A DNA stretch of 64,000 bases, taken from NCBI RefSeq assembly GCF_028288465.1, contig NZ_JAQBNR010000057.1, positions 17,681 through 81,680 on the forward strand, in the 5' to 3' direction. The notes under the pieces are model-generated. The model had not been told where the DNA came from and ran no database searches. It saw nothing but the letters and a program-made list of their open reading frames with translations. The position numbers and the translations under genes were made by a program. Origin of the DNA: Ferruginibacter sp. (GTDB lineage Bacteria; Bacteroidota; Bacteroidia; Chitinophagales; Chitinophagaceae). Below, in pieces: positions 35,544 to 44,062 of this stretch. The stretch's first letter is position 1. Every line of letters starts with the position of its first letter.

Positions 35544-37217
35544 ATGTCAGAAAAAAATAATTTATCTGCAATAGAAAAAATAAAAACCGCCAGTGATGGT
35601 TTGCGGGGTTCTATTCCGCAAAGTCTGCACGATGAAATTACCGGCGCCATAAGGGAAGATGATACTGCGGTAATAAAATTTCACGGCATGTACCAGCAGG
35701 ATGATCGTGACAGGAGAGAAGAACGTGCGGAAAAAAAGCTGGATCGCCTTTACACCTTCATGATCCGACTGCGTTTGCCCGGCGGTGCTATCAGCGCTAA
35801 AAAATGGATCGCTGCCAATGAAATTGCGCTCGACAACAGTACCGGCGTAATTAAAATCACCACGCGGCAAACCGTACAGTTGCATGGATTGATCAAATCA
35901 AAAATAAGGCCCACCATACAGTCTTTTAGCCAGGCTGGTCTTGATTCTATCGCTACCTGTGGCGATATTAACCGTAATGTAAGTTGTACCTCTCATCCCG
36001 GTGAATCGCCGATACATGCACAGGTATTTGCCTACGCAGATAAAATCAGCAGCTACCTGATGCCTAAAACAAAAGCCTATTATGAAATATGGCTGGATGA
36101 AGAGAAGATAGCAGAGAAGAATGAAGAAGAAGATCCATTGTACCAGGACAGGTATTTGCCCAGGAAATTTAAAATTGGTATTGCCATTCCGCCGAACAAT
36201 GATGTGGATGTTTTTACCAATGATCTCGGCCTGGTTGCCATTATAGAAAACAACGAATTAAAGGGCTTCAATATCGCCATTGGTGGTGGCTTGTCAACCA
36301 CACACGGTAATCCTTCTACTTACGCAAGACTAGGTACCACCATTGGTTTTGTGGATACGGAGGAAAAAGTAATGAGGACCATTTATGAAATCATTACGGT
36401 GCAGCGTGATTTTGGTAACCGCAGCGACAGGAAACTGGCGAGACTCAAATATACCCTGGATAATATGGGCGTAGAAGCATACCGGGCGGAAGTGGAAAAA
36501 CGCACTGGCTTTAAGCTGGAACCAGCAAGACCTTACGAATTTACGCAAAGGGCCGACCGTTATGGCTGGCTGCAAAATGCACAGGGTGTTTGGTACTATA
36601 CCTTATTTGTAGAAAACGGCCGGGTACTGGATGATGAAAAGCTGGCGCTGAAAACTGCTTTGCTGGAAGTGGCCAGGACCGGCAAGTGCAATTTCCTGTT
36701 TACTTCCAATCAAAATATGATCATCAGCGATGTGGCGGATAAGGATAAAGCAGCCATCAACGAAATACTGGAGCGGTTTAAGATTATTGAACATACAGAA
36801 GCCGCTAGTCACCTGCGCAAAAATTCAATTGCCTGTGTGGCATTGCCAACCTGTCCGCTGGCATTGGCGGAAGGGCAACGTTACCTGCCCACACTGATTT
36901 CTAAAATTGAACCGCTGGTACTAAAACACCAGCTGCAGGATGAAGGAATTATTATGCGCATGACTGGTTGTCCCAATGGTTGCGGCAGACCATACGCTGC
37001 CGAGATTGGTTTTGTAGGCACTGCACTCGGAAGGTATAACCTGCACATTGGCGGTGATAATGAAGGTGAGCGCCTAAACACATTGTACAAAGAAAGCCTG
37101 GATGAAGCTGGATTGTTGGCGGAGCTGGATGTATTATTTGCAGCTTTCAAAAAAGAGAGAAAGGGCAAAGAAAATTTTGGCGACTTCAGTTACCGTAAAT
37201 ATGTACAGAAGAATTAA
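35544..37217 (+). CDS. cysI: Sulfite reductase hemoprotein subunit
   Basis: A 557-residue siroheme/[4Fe-4S] enzyme that reduces sulfite to sulfide with six electrons. Seen: TRQTVQLHGLIK, the siroheme contact region CGDINRNVSCTSHP, IAIGGGLSTTHG, and cluster cysteines C431 and C437 (CVALPTC) and C476 and C480 (CPNGC). The CX5C...CX3C spacing agrees with E. coli CysI. Length fits a full duplicated-fold enzyme. Last gene of the cys operon; a strong terminator follows 33 bases on. Confidence 0.96.
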   Translation: MSEKNNLSAIEKIKTASDGLRGSIPQSLHDEITGAIREDDTAVIKFHGMYQQDDRDRREERAEKKLDRLYTFMIRLRLPGGAISAKKWIAANEIALDNSTGVIKITTRQTVQLHGLIKSKIRPTIQSFSQAGLDSIATCGDINRNVSCTSHPGESPIHAQVFAYADKISSYLMPKTKAYYEIWLDEEKIAEKNEEEDPLYQDRYLPRKFKIGIAIPPNNDVDVFTNDLGLVAIIENNELKGFNIAIGGGLSTTHGNPSTYARLGTTIGFVDTEEKVMRTIYEIITVQRDFGNRSDRKLARLKYTLDNMGVEAYRAEVEKRTGFKLEPARPYEFTQRADRYGWLQNAQGVWYYTLFVENGRVLDDEKLALKTALLEVARTGKCNFLFTSNQNMIISDVADKDKAAINEILERFKIIEHTEAASHLRKNSIACVALPTCPLALAEGQRYLPTLISKIEPLVLKHQLQDEGIIMRMTGCPNGCGRPYAAEIGFVGTALGRYNLHIGGDNEGERLNTLYKESLDEAGLLAELDVLFAAFKKERKGKENFGDFSYRKYVQKN

Positions 37218-37249
37218 ATTATTGTAACAGATGGATATTTGTCCAATCG

Positions 37250-37288
37250 AAAAAATCTGTGCCTGTCCGGTGCAGATTTTTTGTTTTT
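37250..37288 (+). terminator. Rho-independent terminator of the cys operon
   Basis: AAAAAATCTG (37250-37259) pairs with CAGATTTTTT (37273-37282), with partial pairing inside (GCC/GGT), ending in a T-run that continues TTGTTTTT. Confidence 0.85.
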
Positions 37289-37431
37289 AGAGTATAGGAG
37301 ATATCACGAACAGAGCTGGTCACCGGTTAACCCGGTACAACCGAAAATACCGTATTTTAGTGTTGATAGTCCCGACAAAATAGGTCTAAGTTTCTACCTT
37401 AATCAGAATATCAATTTTTTTACCGTGATAA

Positions 37432-38256
37432 ATGATTACATATACTCAATATAAACCTGCTGAGGCGCTGGCCCATTTGATAGAGTGTTACTGGGTATGC
37501 CGTGCTCCTGCAATGACCATGTCTCCTTTGGAACGGTTGATCCCGGGTGGCCGTGCTGAGTTGATTTTTTATTTTGGCAATGCTATGCAGTTTTTACTGT
37601 CTGATGATTTGCTGCCTGGGTCTATTGTTCCTGATACATTTATTATGGGGCAACGAAGCCATATTTATTATACCAGGCAAAATGGAGCTACCGACCTTTT
37701 GGGGGTCCGTTTCAAACCCGGTGGTATTAGTCTTTTAGCAAAAATGCCGGCGGCAGATATGTTAAATAAAATAGTACCTGCTGGCGAGGTGCTCGATATG
37801 GCTGTAGAGAATTGGAAAGCCCGGTTGCTCGAAAAGAAGAAGGATGCTGAACGAATTTATTTGTTGGATCAATTGATAACTCAAATATTAAAAGTTCCAA
37901 CAAACGAATGGTTGGCTTGTAATAAAACGGTAGAAACCATTCGACATAAAGACCATATTACCGTGAATGCGTTATGTAATGAAAACGAATTTTATTATAA
38001 AAAACTTGAGCGGGCCTTTCTGCAAAATATTGGGTACACGCCAAAATATTATCAAAGAATTGTGCGGTTCAACAAAGCAATCCGGCAAATGCAGGCAAAT
38101 CAAAATTCCCTTACCTCCATTTGTTATGATTGTGGTTACTACGATCAATCACATTTTATTAAAGACTTTCGCCAGTTTGCCGGCACCAGGCCCAAACAAT
38201 TTCAAGCCGAAAATCATACTATAGCCGATTTCCTTATCCACCACCAGGCTGTCTAA
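37432..38256 (+). CDS. AraC-family transcriptional regulator
   Basis: A 274-residue protein with an N-terminal sensor of the DUF6597 type (ECYWVCRAP, LIPGGRAELIFYFG, GVRFKPGGISLLAKMP). The C-terminal double HTH of AraC/XylS proteins is at about residues 170-265 (ITVNALCNENEFYYKKLERAFLQ, GYTPKYYQRIVRFNKA, ICYDCGYYDQSHFIKDFRQFAGTRPKQF). The ligand is unknown. It is 67 bases upstream of, and co-directional with, the nitrilase-like membrane protein, which may be its target; that is inference. Confidence 0.9.
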   Translation: MITYTQYKPAEALAHLIECYWVCRAPAMTMSPLERLIPGGRAELIFYFGNAMQFLLSDDLLPGSIVPDTFIMGQRSHIYYTRQNGATDLLGVRFKPGGISLLAKMPAADMLNKIVPAGEVLDMAVENWKARLLEKKKDAERIYLLDQLITQILKVPTNEWLACNKTVETIRHKDHITVNALCNENEFYYKKLERAFLQNIGYTPKYYQRIVRFNKAIRQMQANQNSLTSICYDCGYYDQSHFIKDFRQFAGTRPKQFQAENHTIADFLIHHQAV

Positions 38257-38322
38257 ATTTTACAATTTTTCATTGACAAACAAAGCTAGTTTTGAGGTTT
38301 ATACAATTAAACGTCTGCCTGC

Positions 38323-39780
38323 ATGCAACCTGATAAGCAATTGAATAGCCGCTTCTCAAAGAAAGTACTTATTGCCGGTTCCATTATTGTACCGGGTGTA
38401 TGCTGGTATTTGTCGAATGGATTAAGCGGAAATTACTGGTATCTTCTGTGGCTTGCGCCAGTACCTGTATTACTCGTTTCATTTGGTGTAACAGCCAGGC
38501 AAACATTTTTTATTTCTTTTGCAGGCTATTTAATCGGCAGGCTAAGCTGGTTCCACTATTTGAAAATTGTTGCCGGCCTGGTGCCAGCTATCATTTTTAC
38601 TTTAGCACTGCCCCTTATTTTCGCCATAATAGTAACGCTTAGCAGGGCTACGGTTATCAAAATAAATAAATGGTTTTGTGTTTTTGCTTTTCCTGTTTTC
38701 TTCACGGCCTTCGAACTGTTATTAATCAAATTTTCACCGGATGGAACTGCGGCGAGTATTGCCTATTCACAATCCGATTTTTTGCCTGTCATTCAGATCG
38801 CATCTATAACAGGTATACTGGGTATCACCTTTGTGGTTACATTCATTCCTTCAGCCCTGGCAGTTGGTTGGTATTACCGGAAAGGAAAAAACAAACGCTG
38901 GCCGTTGACGATTATTTCTTTTACGCTGGTGACATTGGTTTTTGTCTTCGGATTTATTCAAATTGACAACAACTCTAAACAAAAATTAGCTGTGATTGGG
39001 CTTGTGGTGTTGGATGAAAGCTTGCATAAAATGGGAAAGGATATCGACTTTCAAAATGAATTGTTGCATATCAATAAATATGCGCAGGAAATTGCCAGGC
39101 TTGCAGCAATGGGAGCGAAATTGGTTGTTCTTCCGGAAAGGGCAATTAATATAAATGGGGAAACAAGTGCTGCCGCGATTGGTATTTTAAGTAGTACGGC
39201 AAAACAGCATCAGGTAACAATAGTTACGGGCTATACAAATTTTAAAAATGTGCAAGAGCGAAACTCGGCCCTGGTAATAAATGCAGAAGGCAACGTTTTG
39301 TTGGATTACAATAAAGTTCATTTGGTAAATGGATTAGAATCCCAATTTACGCCGGGCACTGAAACGGGAATGTTTAAATTTAACGGAGAACAGGCAGGAG
39401 TGGCTATTTGCAAAGATCTTGACTTCCCTGACTATCTTAAAACTTACGGAACTAGTAACGCAACAGTCATATGCATACCGGCATGGGATTTTACGGTTGA
39501 CGATTGGCTTCATTCGCGGATGGCCATATTAAGAGGGGTTGAGAACGGTTTTTCAGAAGTGAGATCTGCAAGACAAGGCAGGTTAACCATCAGCGATTGT
39601 TATGGAAGGGTTACTGCAGAAGCTAATAGTTCGGGCGGAACAAAAACTTCCCTGATAGGTGAAGTTACAACCGTAAATAAAAAAACAATTTACTCCCGTT
39701 TTGGTGACTGGTTTGGAGTGATACTGACTGTGGCCGCTGTTTTATTCATTTGGATGTTAGTAAGAAAAAAGGAGCGGTAG
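38323..39780 (+). CDS. Membrane carbon-nitrogen hydrolase, Lnt-like
   Basis: A 485-residue protein: about seven hydrophobic segments (residues 14-215) followed by a nitrilase-superfamily domain (about 220-450) and a last membrane helix (462-480). The catalytic triad is visible: Glu in VVLPERAIN (about 268), Lys in YNKVHLV (about 330), Cys in AICKDLDFP (about 363). This is the layout of apolipoprotein N-acyltransferase (Lnt). Identity with true Lnt motifs is weak and the gene sits beside an AraC regulator, so it may be an Lnt-like paralogue acting on another amine or lipid. Confidence 0.75.
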   Translation: MQPDKQLNSRFSKKVLIAGSIIVPGVCWYLSNGLSGNYWYLLWLAPVPVLLVSFGVTARQTFFISFAGYLIGRLSWFHYLKIVAGLVPAIIFTLALPLIFAIIVTLSRATVIKINKWFCVFAFPVFFTAFELLLIKFSPDGTAASIAYSQSDFLPVIQIASITGILGITFVVTFIPSALAVGWYYRKGKNKRWPLTIISFTLVTLVFVFGFIQIDNNSKQKLAVIGLVVLDESLHKMGKDIDFQNELLHINKYAQEIARLAAMGAKLVVLPERAININGETSAAAIGILSSTAKQHQVTIVTGYTNFKNVQERNSALVINAEGNVLLDYNKVHLVNGLESQFTPGTETGMFKFNGEQAGVAICKDLDFPDYLKTYGTSNATVICIPAWDFTVDDWLHSRMAILRGVENGFSEVRSARQGRLTISDCYGRVTAEANSSGGTKTSLIGEVTTVNKKTIYSRFGDWFGVILTVAAVLFIWMLVRKKER

Positions 39781-39949
39781 TGTGTAAATTTTTCTTAACC
39801 AAAGCATGTCTAAATCGCAGCTTGAAAACACTTGTTGCTTTGTTCGTTAAAGATATCAGGGGTTATAATTGGATTTAATTTATGCGATACAAAGCATGCA
39901 ACAATGCGTGTATGTATTATTGCAAATTCGATGTTAGTTTTACTCGTTT

Positions 39950-40636
39950 TCATTCATCGAGCGTCAGCATTTGCAATGCCTGCTCATTCAATACCGTAAT
40001 CTTTTTTCCATCTACTTTCAACAGTTGTTGTTCAGCCAGGTCGCTCATAATTCTAAACACGGTTTCGTAGGTAGTGCCGGCATAAGAAGCAAGATCCTGC
40101 CTGCTCAGCAGGATATCAATATGGCCGTCTGGCTTTACTCCAAATTTACTTTTTAAGATCAGCAGTGCATTGGCTACACGCCCTTTTACACTCATGTGTG
40201 CCATATTGCGCATTTTGCGTTCTGATTGCTTTAATTCTTCTGCAAAAAATAACAACAACCGCTGCATAAAATCGTAGTTGATTTTTAATGACGACATGAA
40301 AAAGTCAAGTGGAATAAAACATGCCGTCACATTTTCCAGTGCAGTGCCCGAAACCGGGTAAATGCTATCGGCACCAAGACCACGGTGCCCCACAATATCA
40401 CCATCCTTCGCAAAGCGCACAATCAGTTCTTTTTGTCCCCATTGCTTGTGTACTTTTACCGTACCACTGTTTACAAAATAAATTCCGGTCATTACATCTC
40501 CCTCTTTAAAAAGCAACTCACCTTTTTTTATGTGTAACACCTGCCGGTTTACATCGATAGCAGGCAGCCATTCAGCTATACATAACTGGCAATACATGCA
40601 ACTTTTTAAATCACATTCCTTTTTTGGTTTTTTCAT
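39950..40636 (-). CDS. Crp/Fnr-family regulator with N-terminal Cys cluster
   Basis: A 228-residue regulator with a cyclic-nucleotide-type beta-roll (HIKKGELLFKEGDVMTGIYFVNSG, GDIVGHRGLG), dimer helix, and C-terminal winged HTH (LLSRQDLASYAGTTYETVFRIM). Before the beta-roll are four cysteines, C8, C13, C16 and C19 (CDLKSCMYCQLC), like Fnr-type iron-sulfur sensors, though the spacing differs from E. coli Fnr. It is divergent from nirB across a 325-base gap with a Crp/Fnr-like palindrome. I infer that it controls nitrate/nitrite assimilation in response to oxygen, NO or redox state. Confidence 0.85.
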   Translation of the reverse strand: MKKPKKECDLKSCMYCQLCIAEWLPAIDVNRQVLHIKKGELLFKEGDVMTGIYFVNSGTVKVHKQWGQKELIVRFAKDGDIVGHRGLGADSIYPVSGTALENVTACFIPLDFFMSSLKINYDFMQRLLLFFAEELKQSERKMRNMAHMSVKGRVANALLILKSKFGVKPDGHIDILLSRQDLASYAGTTYETVFRIMSDLAEQQLLKVDGKKITVLNEQALQMLTLDE

Positions 40637-40961
40637 ATAAAATAAATTACACTATGTTTTTTTACCGAGGCGAAATTAGGCTAACCCCGCATTAAAAAAA
40701 TAATTTTCCACACAAATAGCTGATAATAAAAGCTAAAATCTATTGAATAGCAATGGTATGGCCAGAGATAAAACATATTATAAAAATATACATAAATATA
40801 TAACAGAAATATAAATTTGTTTTATTCCATTTTGTGATGTAAAATTGTGATATAAATCATAATAATTGATGTTTTTATCTGACTTGCCAAAAATAATTAT
40901 TAGATAGATTTATTTTTAATACGATTGCTTGCTATAATTTTTAATCCTTAAAAAGGTTTAT
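40637..40961. other. AT-rich divergent region between the Crp/Fnr gene and nirB
   Basis: 325 non-coding bases with the palindrome at 40845-40862 and a near -7 box TAATTTTT at 40935-40942, 20 bases before nirB. No small gene is seen. Confidence 0.55.
40845..40862. promoter_or_regulatory. Crp/Fnr-type operator before nirB
   Basis: TTGTGAT-ATAA-ATCATAA is an inverted repeat with one mismatch per half; it also reads TGTGA-N6-TCATA, one change from the Crp consensus. A second TGTGAT half-site lies 13 bases upstream. It is about 95 bases before the likely nirB start site, a position suited to activation. Confidence 0.5.
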
Positions 40962-43463
40962 ATGAAAATTATAGTCATTGGAAACGGAATGGTAAGTTAC
41001 AAGTTTTGTGAAAGACTTGTTGCCAAAGCAACTGCAGCCAGTTTTGAGATTACCATATTTGGGGAAGAAATCCGCCCGGCTTACGACCGTGTTCACCTGA
41101 GTGAATTCTTTTCAGGTAAAACGGCTGATGATCTTTTGATGGCGCCTGCCTCCTGGTATGCCGAAAATAATATTACCCTTCATACAGGCGATCCCATTCA
41201 ACAGATCGACCGATCCAACAAAACCGTCCATTCTTTTAAAGGTATTACACAATCATATGATGTGCTGATCCTGGCGACAGGTTCTTCCGCCTTTGTTCCC
41301 CCCATACCGGGTGTTGAAAAAGATGGTGTGTTTATTTACCGCACTATTGAAGACCTGGAGATGATGACCGCCTATGCTAAAAAAGCAAAAACAGGTGCGG
41401 TAATAGGTGGTGGCTTGTTGGGTCTTGAAGCTGCCAAAGCAATGATTGATTTGGGTATTACCGATACGCATGTAATAGAATTTGCTCCCCGTTTAATGCC
41501 CCGCCAGATTGACGAAGCGGGCTCCAATATTTTAAAGGCCAAACTGCAAACCCTTGGTCTGAAAATTCATACAAGTAAAAACACTGCTGAAATTACCGGT
41601 AATGGTTGTATCGACGGAATGTTGTTTTCAGATGATACAAAAATTGAAGTAGATATGCTCGTGATATCTGCCGGAATTAAGCCAAGGGATGAACTGGCAA
41701 AACTCAGCGGCCTCGAAACAGGCACCCGTGGTGGCATAGTAGTCAACAATAAATTACAAACAACCGATCCATCCATTTACGCCATTGGTGAATGTGCTTT
41801 GTTTGAAGGCATGGTGTACGGGTTGGTCGCTCCAGGTTATGAAATGGCGGATGTGGTAGCCAATAATTTAACCAATGGAGATAAAGTGTTTGGCGCTTAT
41901 GATATGAGTACCAAGCTAAAACTAATTGGTGTAGACGTTGCCAGTTTTGGCGATCCCTTTGTTGCGGGCGATAATGTACGCAGCGTAGTTTTTGAAGATA
42001 CCATGAAGGGTATTTACAAACGCATCAATATAACCGGTGACGGTAAACAATTGCTGGGTGGTATTTTAATTGGGGATGCAGAACAATACAATATGTTGTT
42101 GCAAACCGTTAAGAATAAAGTGGTGCTTCCGCCCAATCCGGAAGATGTTATTTTAGGATCGCGGGGTGGAGAAAGTGATGGTGGTGCCGGCGTATTAAGC
42201 TTGCCGGATGAAGCCATTGTCTGTAGTTGCGAAAGTGTTACCAAGGGGATGATCTGCGGTGCGGTAACAGAAGGGGGCTGCGAAACAATTGATGCTATCA
42301 AAAAATGCAATAAGGCCGGAACCGGCTGTGGTGGCTGCGTTCCGATGGTAAAAGATATTATGTTGCATACCATGAAAGCGCAGGGAAAGTACGTGCGCAA
42401 TGTATTGTGCGAGCATTTTAATTACAGCCGCCAGGAATTATTTGACCTGGTAAAAATTCATGAATTAAAAACATACGACGAAGTATTGGATCACCTAGGC
42501 AAGGGGGATGGTTGTGAATTATGCAAACCCCCGGTAGCTTCTATTTTGGCAAGCTTATGGGGTGAAATGATTTTGAAGAAAGGCAACGACACGGCGCAGG
42601 ATAGTAACGATCGTTTTTTAGCCAACATTCAAAAAGGCGGCACCTACTCTGTTGTACCGCGTATTCCGGGCGGAGAAATTACGCCCGATAAACTAATTGT
42701 GATTGGCCAGGTTGCCAAACAATATAATCTCTACACAAAAATTACCGGCGGCCAGCGCATTGATATGTTCGGCGCCCACCTGAATGATTTACCTGCTATC
42801 TGGGAGCAGCTAATTAACGCTGGTTTCGAAAGCGGCCACGCTTACGGAAAATCATTGCGTACAGTAAAAAGTTGCGTGGGTAGCACCTGGTGCAGGTTCG
42901 GGTTACACGATAGTGTGAGTTATGCCATTCGCATTGAAGAGCGGTATCGTGGCCTTCGTTCGCCGCATAAAATTAAAGGCGGTGTTAGCGGCTGCATTCG
43001 TGAATGTGCTGAGGCAAAGAGTAAAGATTTTGGCATCATCGCCACTGAAAAAGGCTGGAATCTTTACGTATGCGGCAACGGTGGCAGCAAGCCACAACAT
43101 GCCCTGCTGCTTGCAACGGACCTGGATGATGAAACCTGCATCCAATACATCGACCGCTTTTTGATGTTCTATATAAAAACAGCCGACACGCTTACAAGAA
43201 CGGCTACCTGGCTAAATAAAATGGAAGGCGGCATAGATTACCTGCGCAATGTGGTAGTCAACGACAGCCTGGGCATGTCGCAACAATGGGAAGCAGAAAT
43301 GCAGGTGCTGGTGGATTGTTACAGATGCGAATGGAAGGAAGCGATTGAAAATCCGGAGATCAGAAAGCGTTTCAACCATTTTGTAAACGCCCCTGAAGTA
43401 AAAGATCCCACTGTTGTTTTTGAAGAGATGCGGGATCAGAAAAAGGTTCGTGATTGGAAATAA
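40962..43463 (+). CDS. nirB: Assimilatory nitrite reductase, large subunit
   Basis: An 833-residue siroheme enzyme that reduces nitrite to ammonium with NAD(P)H. N-terminal FAD/NAD domain (IVIGNGMVSYKFCERL, YDRVHLSEFF, LATGSSAFVPPIPG, GAVIGGGLLGLEAAKAM). BFD-like [2Fe-2S] domain near residues 415-465 (CSCESVTKGMI, CNKAGTGCGGCVP). C-terminal siroheme domain with C638 and C644 (KSCVGSTWCRFG) and C678 and C682 (GCIRECAEA). All cofactor motifs are intact. First gene of the nitrate-assimilation series, divergent from the Crp/Fnr regulator. Confidence 0.97.
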   Translation: MKIIVIGNGMVSYKFCERLVAKATAASFEITIFGEEIRPAYDRVHLSEFFSGKTADDLLMAPASWYAENNITLHTGDPIQQIDRSNKTVHSFKGITQSYDVLILATGSSAFVPPIPGVEKDGVFIYRTIEDLEMMTAYAKKAKTGAVIGGGLLGLEAAKAMIDLGITDTHVIEFAPRLMPRQIDEAGSNILKAKLQTLGLKIHTSKNTAEITGNGCIDGMLFSDDTKIEVDMLVISAGIKPRDELAKLSGLETGTRGGIVVNNKLQTTDPSIYAIGECALFEGMVYGLVAPGYEMADVVANNLTNGDKVFGAYDMSTKLKLIGVDVASFGDPFVAGDNVRSVVFEDTMKGIYKRINITGDGKQLLGGILIGDAEQYNMLLQTVKNKVVLPPNPEDVILGSRGGESDGGAGVLSLPDEAIVCSCESVTKGMICGAVTEGGCETIDAIKKCNKAGTGCGGCVPMVKDIMLHTMKAQGKYVRNVLCEHFNYSRQELFDLVKIHELKTYDEVLDHLGKGDGCELCKPPVASILASLWGEMILKKGNDTAQDSNDRFLANIQKGGTYSVVPRIPGGEITPDKLIVIGQVAKQYNLYTKITGGQRIDMFGAHLNDLPAIWEQLINAGFESGHAYGKSLRTVKSCVGSTWCRFGLHDSVSYAIRIEERYRGLRSPHKIKGGVSGCIRECAEAKSKDFGIIATEKGWNLYVCGNGGSKPQHALLLATDLDDETCIQYIDRFLMFYIKTADTLTRTATWLNKMEGGIDYLRNVVVNDSLGMSQQWEAEMQVLVDCYRCEWKEAIENPEIRKRFNHFVNAPEVKDPTVVFEEMRDQKKVRDWK

Positions 43464-43501
43464 TCTCAAGCACTTTTTATTAACTCATAAAAAATAAGTC
43501 C

Positions 43502-43858
43502 ATGTTAGCTACAATTGAAAAAAATATTACCTGGTTTTTAGCCTGCAAAACCAATGACGTGCCTACCAATGGCGGTGTATGTGTAAAATACAATGATGAC
43601 CAGATTGCGCTGTTTCATTTTGCAAGAAGAGGAGAGTGGTATGCTACGCAGAATGAATGTCCGCACCGCCAGCAAATGGCTTTAAGCCGCGGCCTGATTG
43701 GCTCTCAAAGCGAGGAGCCAAAAGTGGCCTGCCCGTTTCATAAAAAAACATTCTCCTTAAAAACAGGCGAATGTTTAACCGGCGATGAATGCAGTATTAA
43801 AACCTATGAAGTAAAGGTGGAAGGCAACAACGTATTTATAGGCGTTGCTCAATCATGA
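43502..43858 (+). CDS. nirD: Nitrite reductase small subunit (Rieske)
   Basis: A 118-residue Rieske-fold protein that partners NirB. Seen: NECPHRQQMALSRG with the first Cys-His pair and VACPFHKKTFSLKTGECL with the second, so the [2Fe-2S] ligands are complete (many NirD lack them). It lies 38 bases after nirB. Confidence 0.93.
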   Translation: MLATIEKNITWFLACKTNDVPTNGGVCVKYNDDQIALFHFARRGEWYATQNECPHRQQMALSRGLIGSQSEEPKVACPFHKKTFSLKTGECLTGDECSIKTYEVKVEGNNVFIGVAQS

Positions 43859-43983
43859 TCTGCTGTATGACTATTGATAAAAACAATTTTTTTCACCTTT
43901 AAATTTCTTTCACACTTATGGAAAAATAAAAGCGAAAAAAATTAACCACGATGCTTCTTTTTAAATAAGCATTAAAAAAAAGT

Positions 43984-44014
43984 GGACCCGGAAGAGTCGA
44001 GTCTGTCCGGGCCC
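43984..44014 (+). promoter_or_regulatory. Strong hairpin in the leader of the porin gene
   Basis: GGACCCGGA (43984-43992) pairs with TCCGGGCCC (44006-44014) through one G:U pair, with an inner AGA/TCT stem. No T-run follows, so it is not a standard terminator; it lies 48 bases before the porin ATG and could be an mRNA-processing or regulatory structure. Confidence 0.5.
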
Positions 44015-44062
44015 TAATTCAGAAAGGCAAGTAATCACCTTCAAAATCAAACCAAATTTAAC

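Noticed and set aside
37239..37454. 71-codon frame after cysI
   Set aside because: It begins with the cys operon terminator and overlaps the AraC gene start; no protein character.
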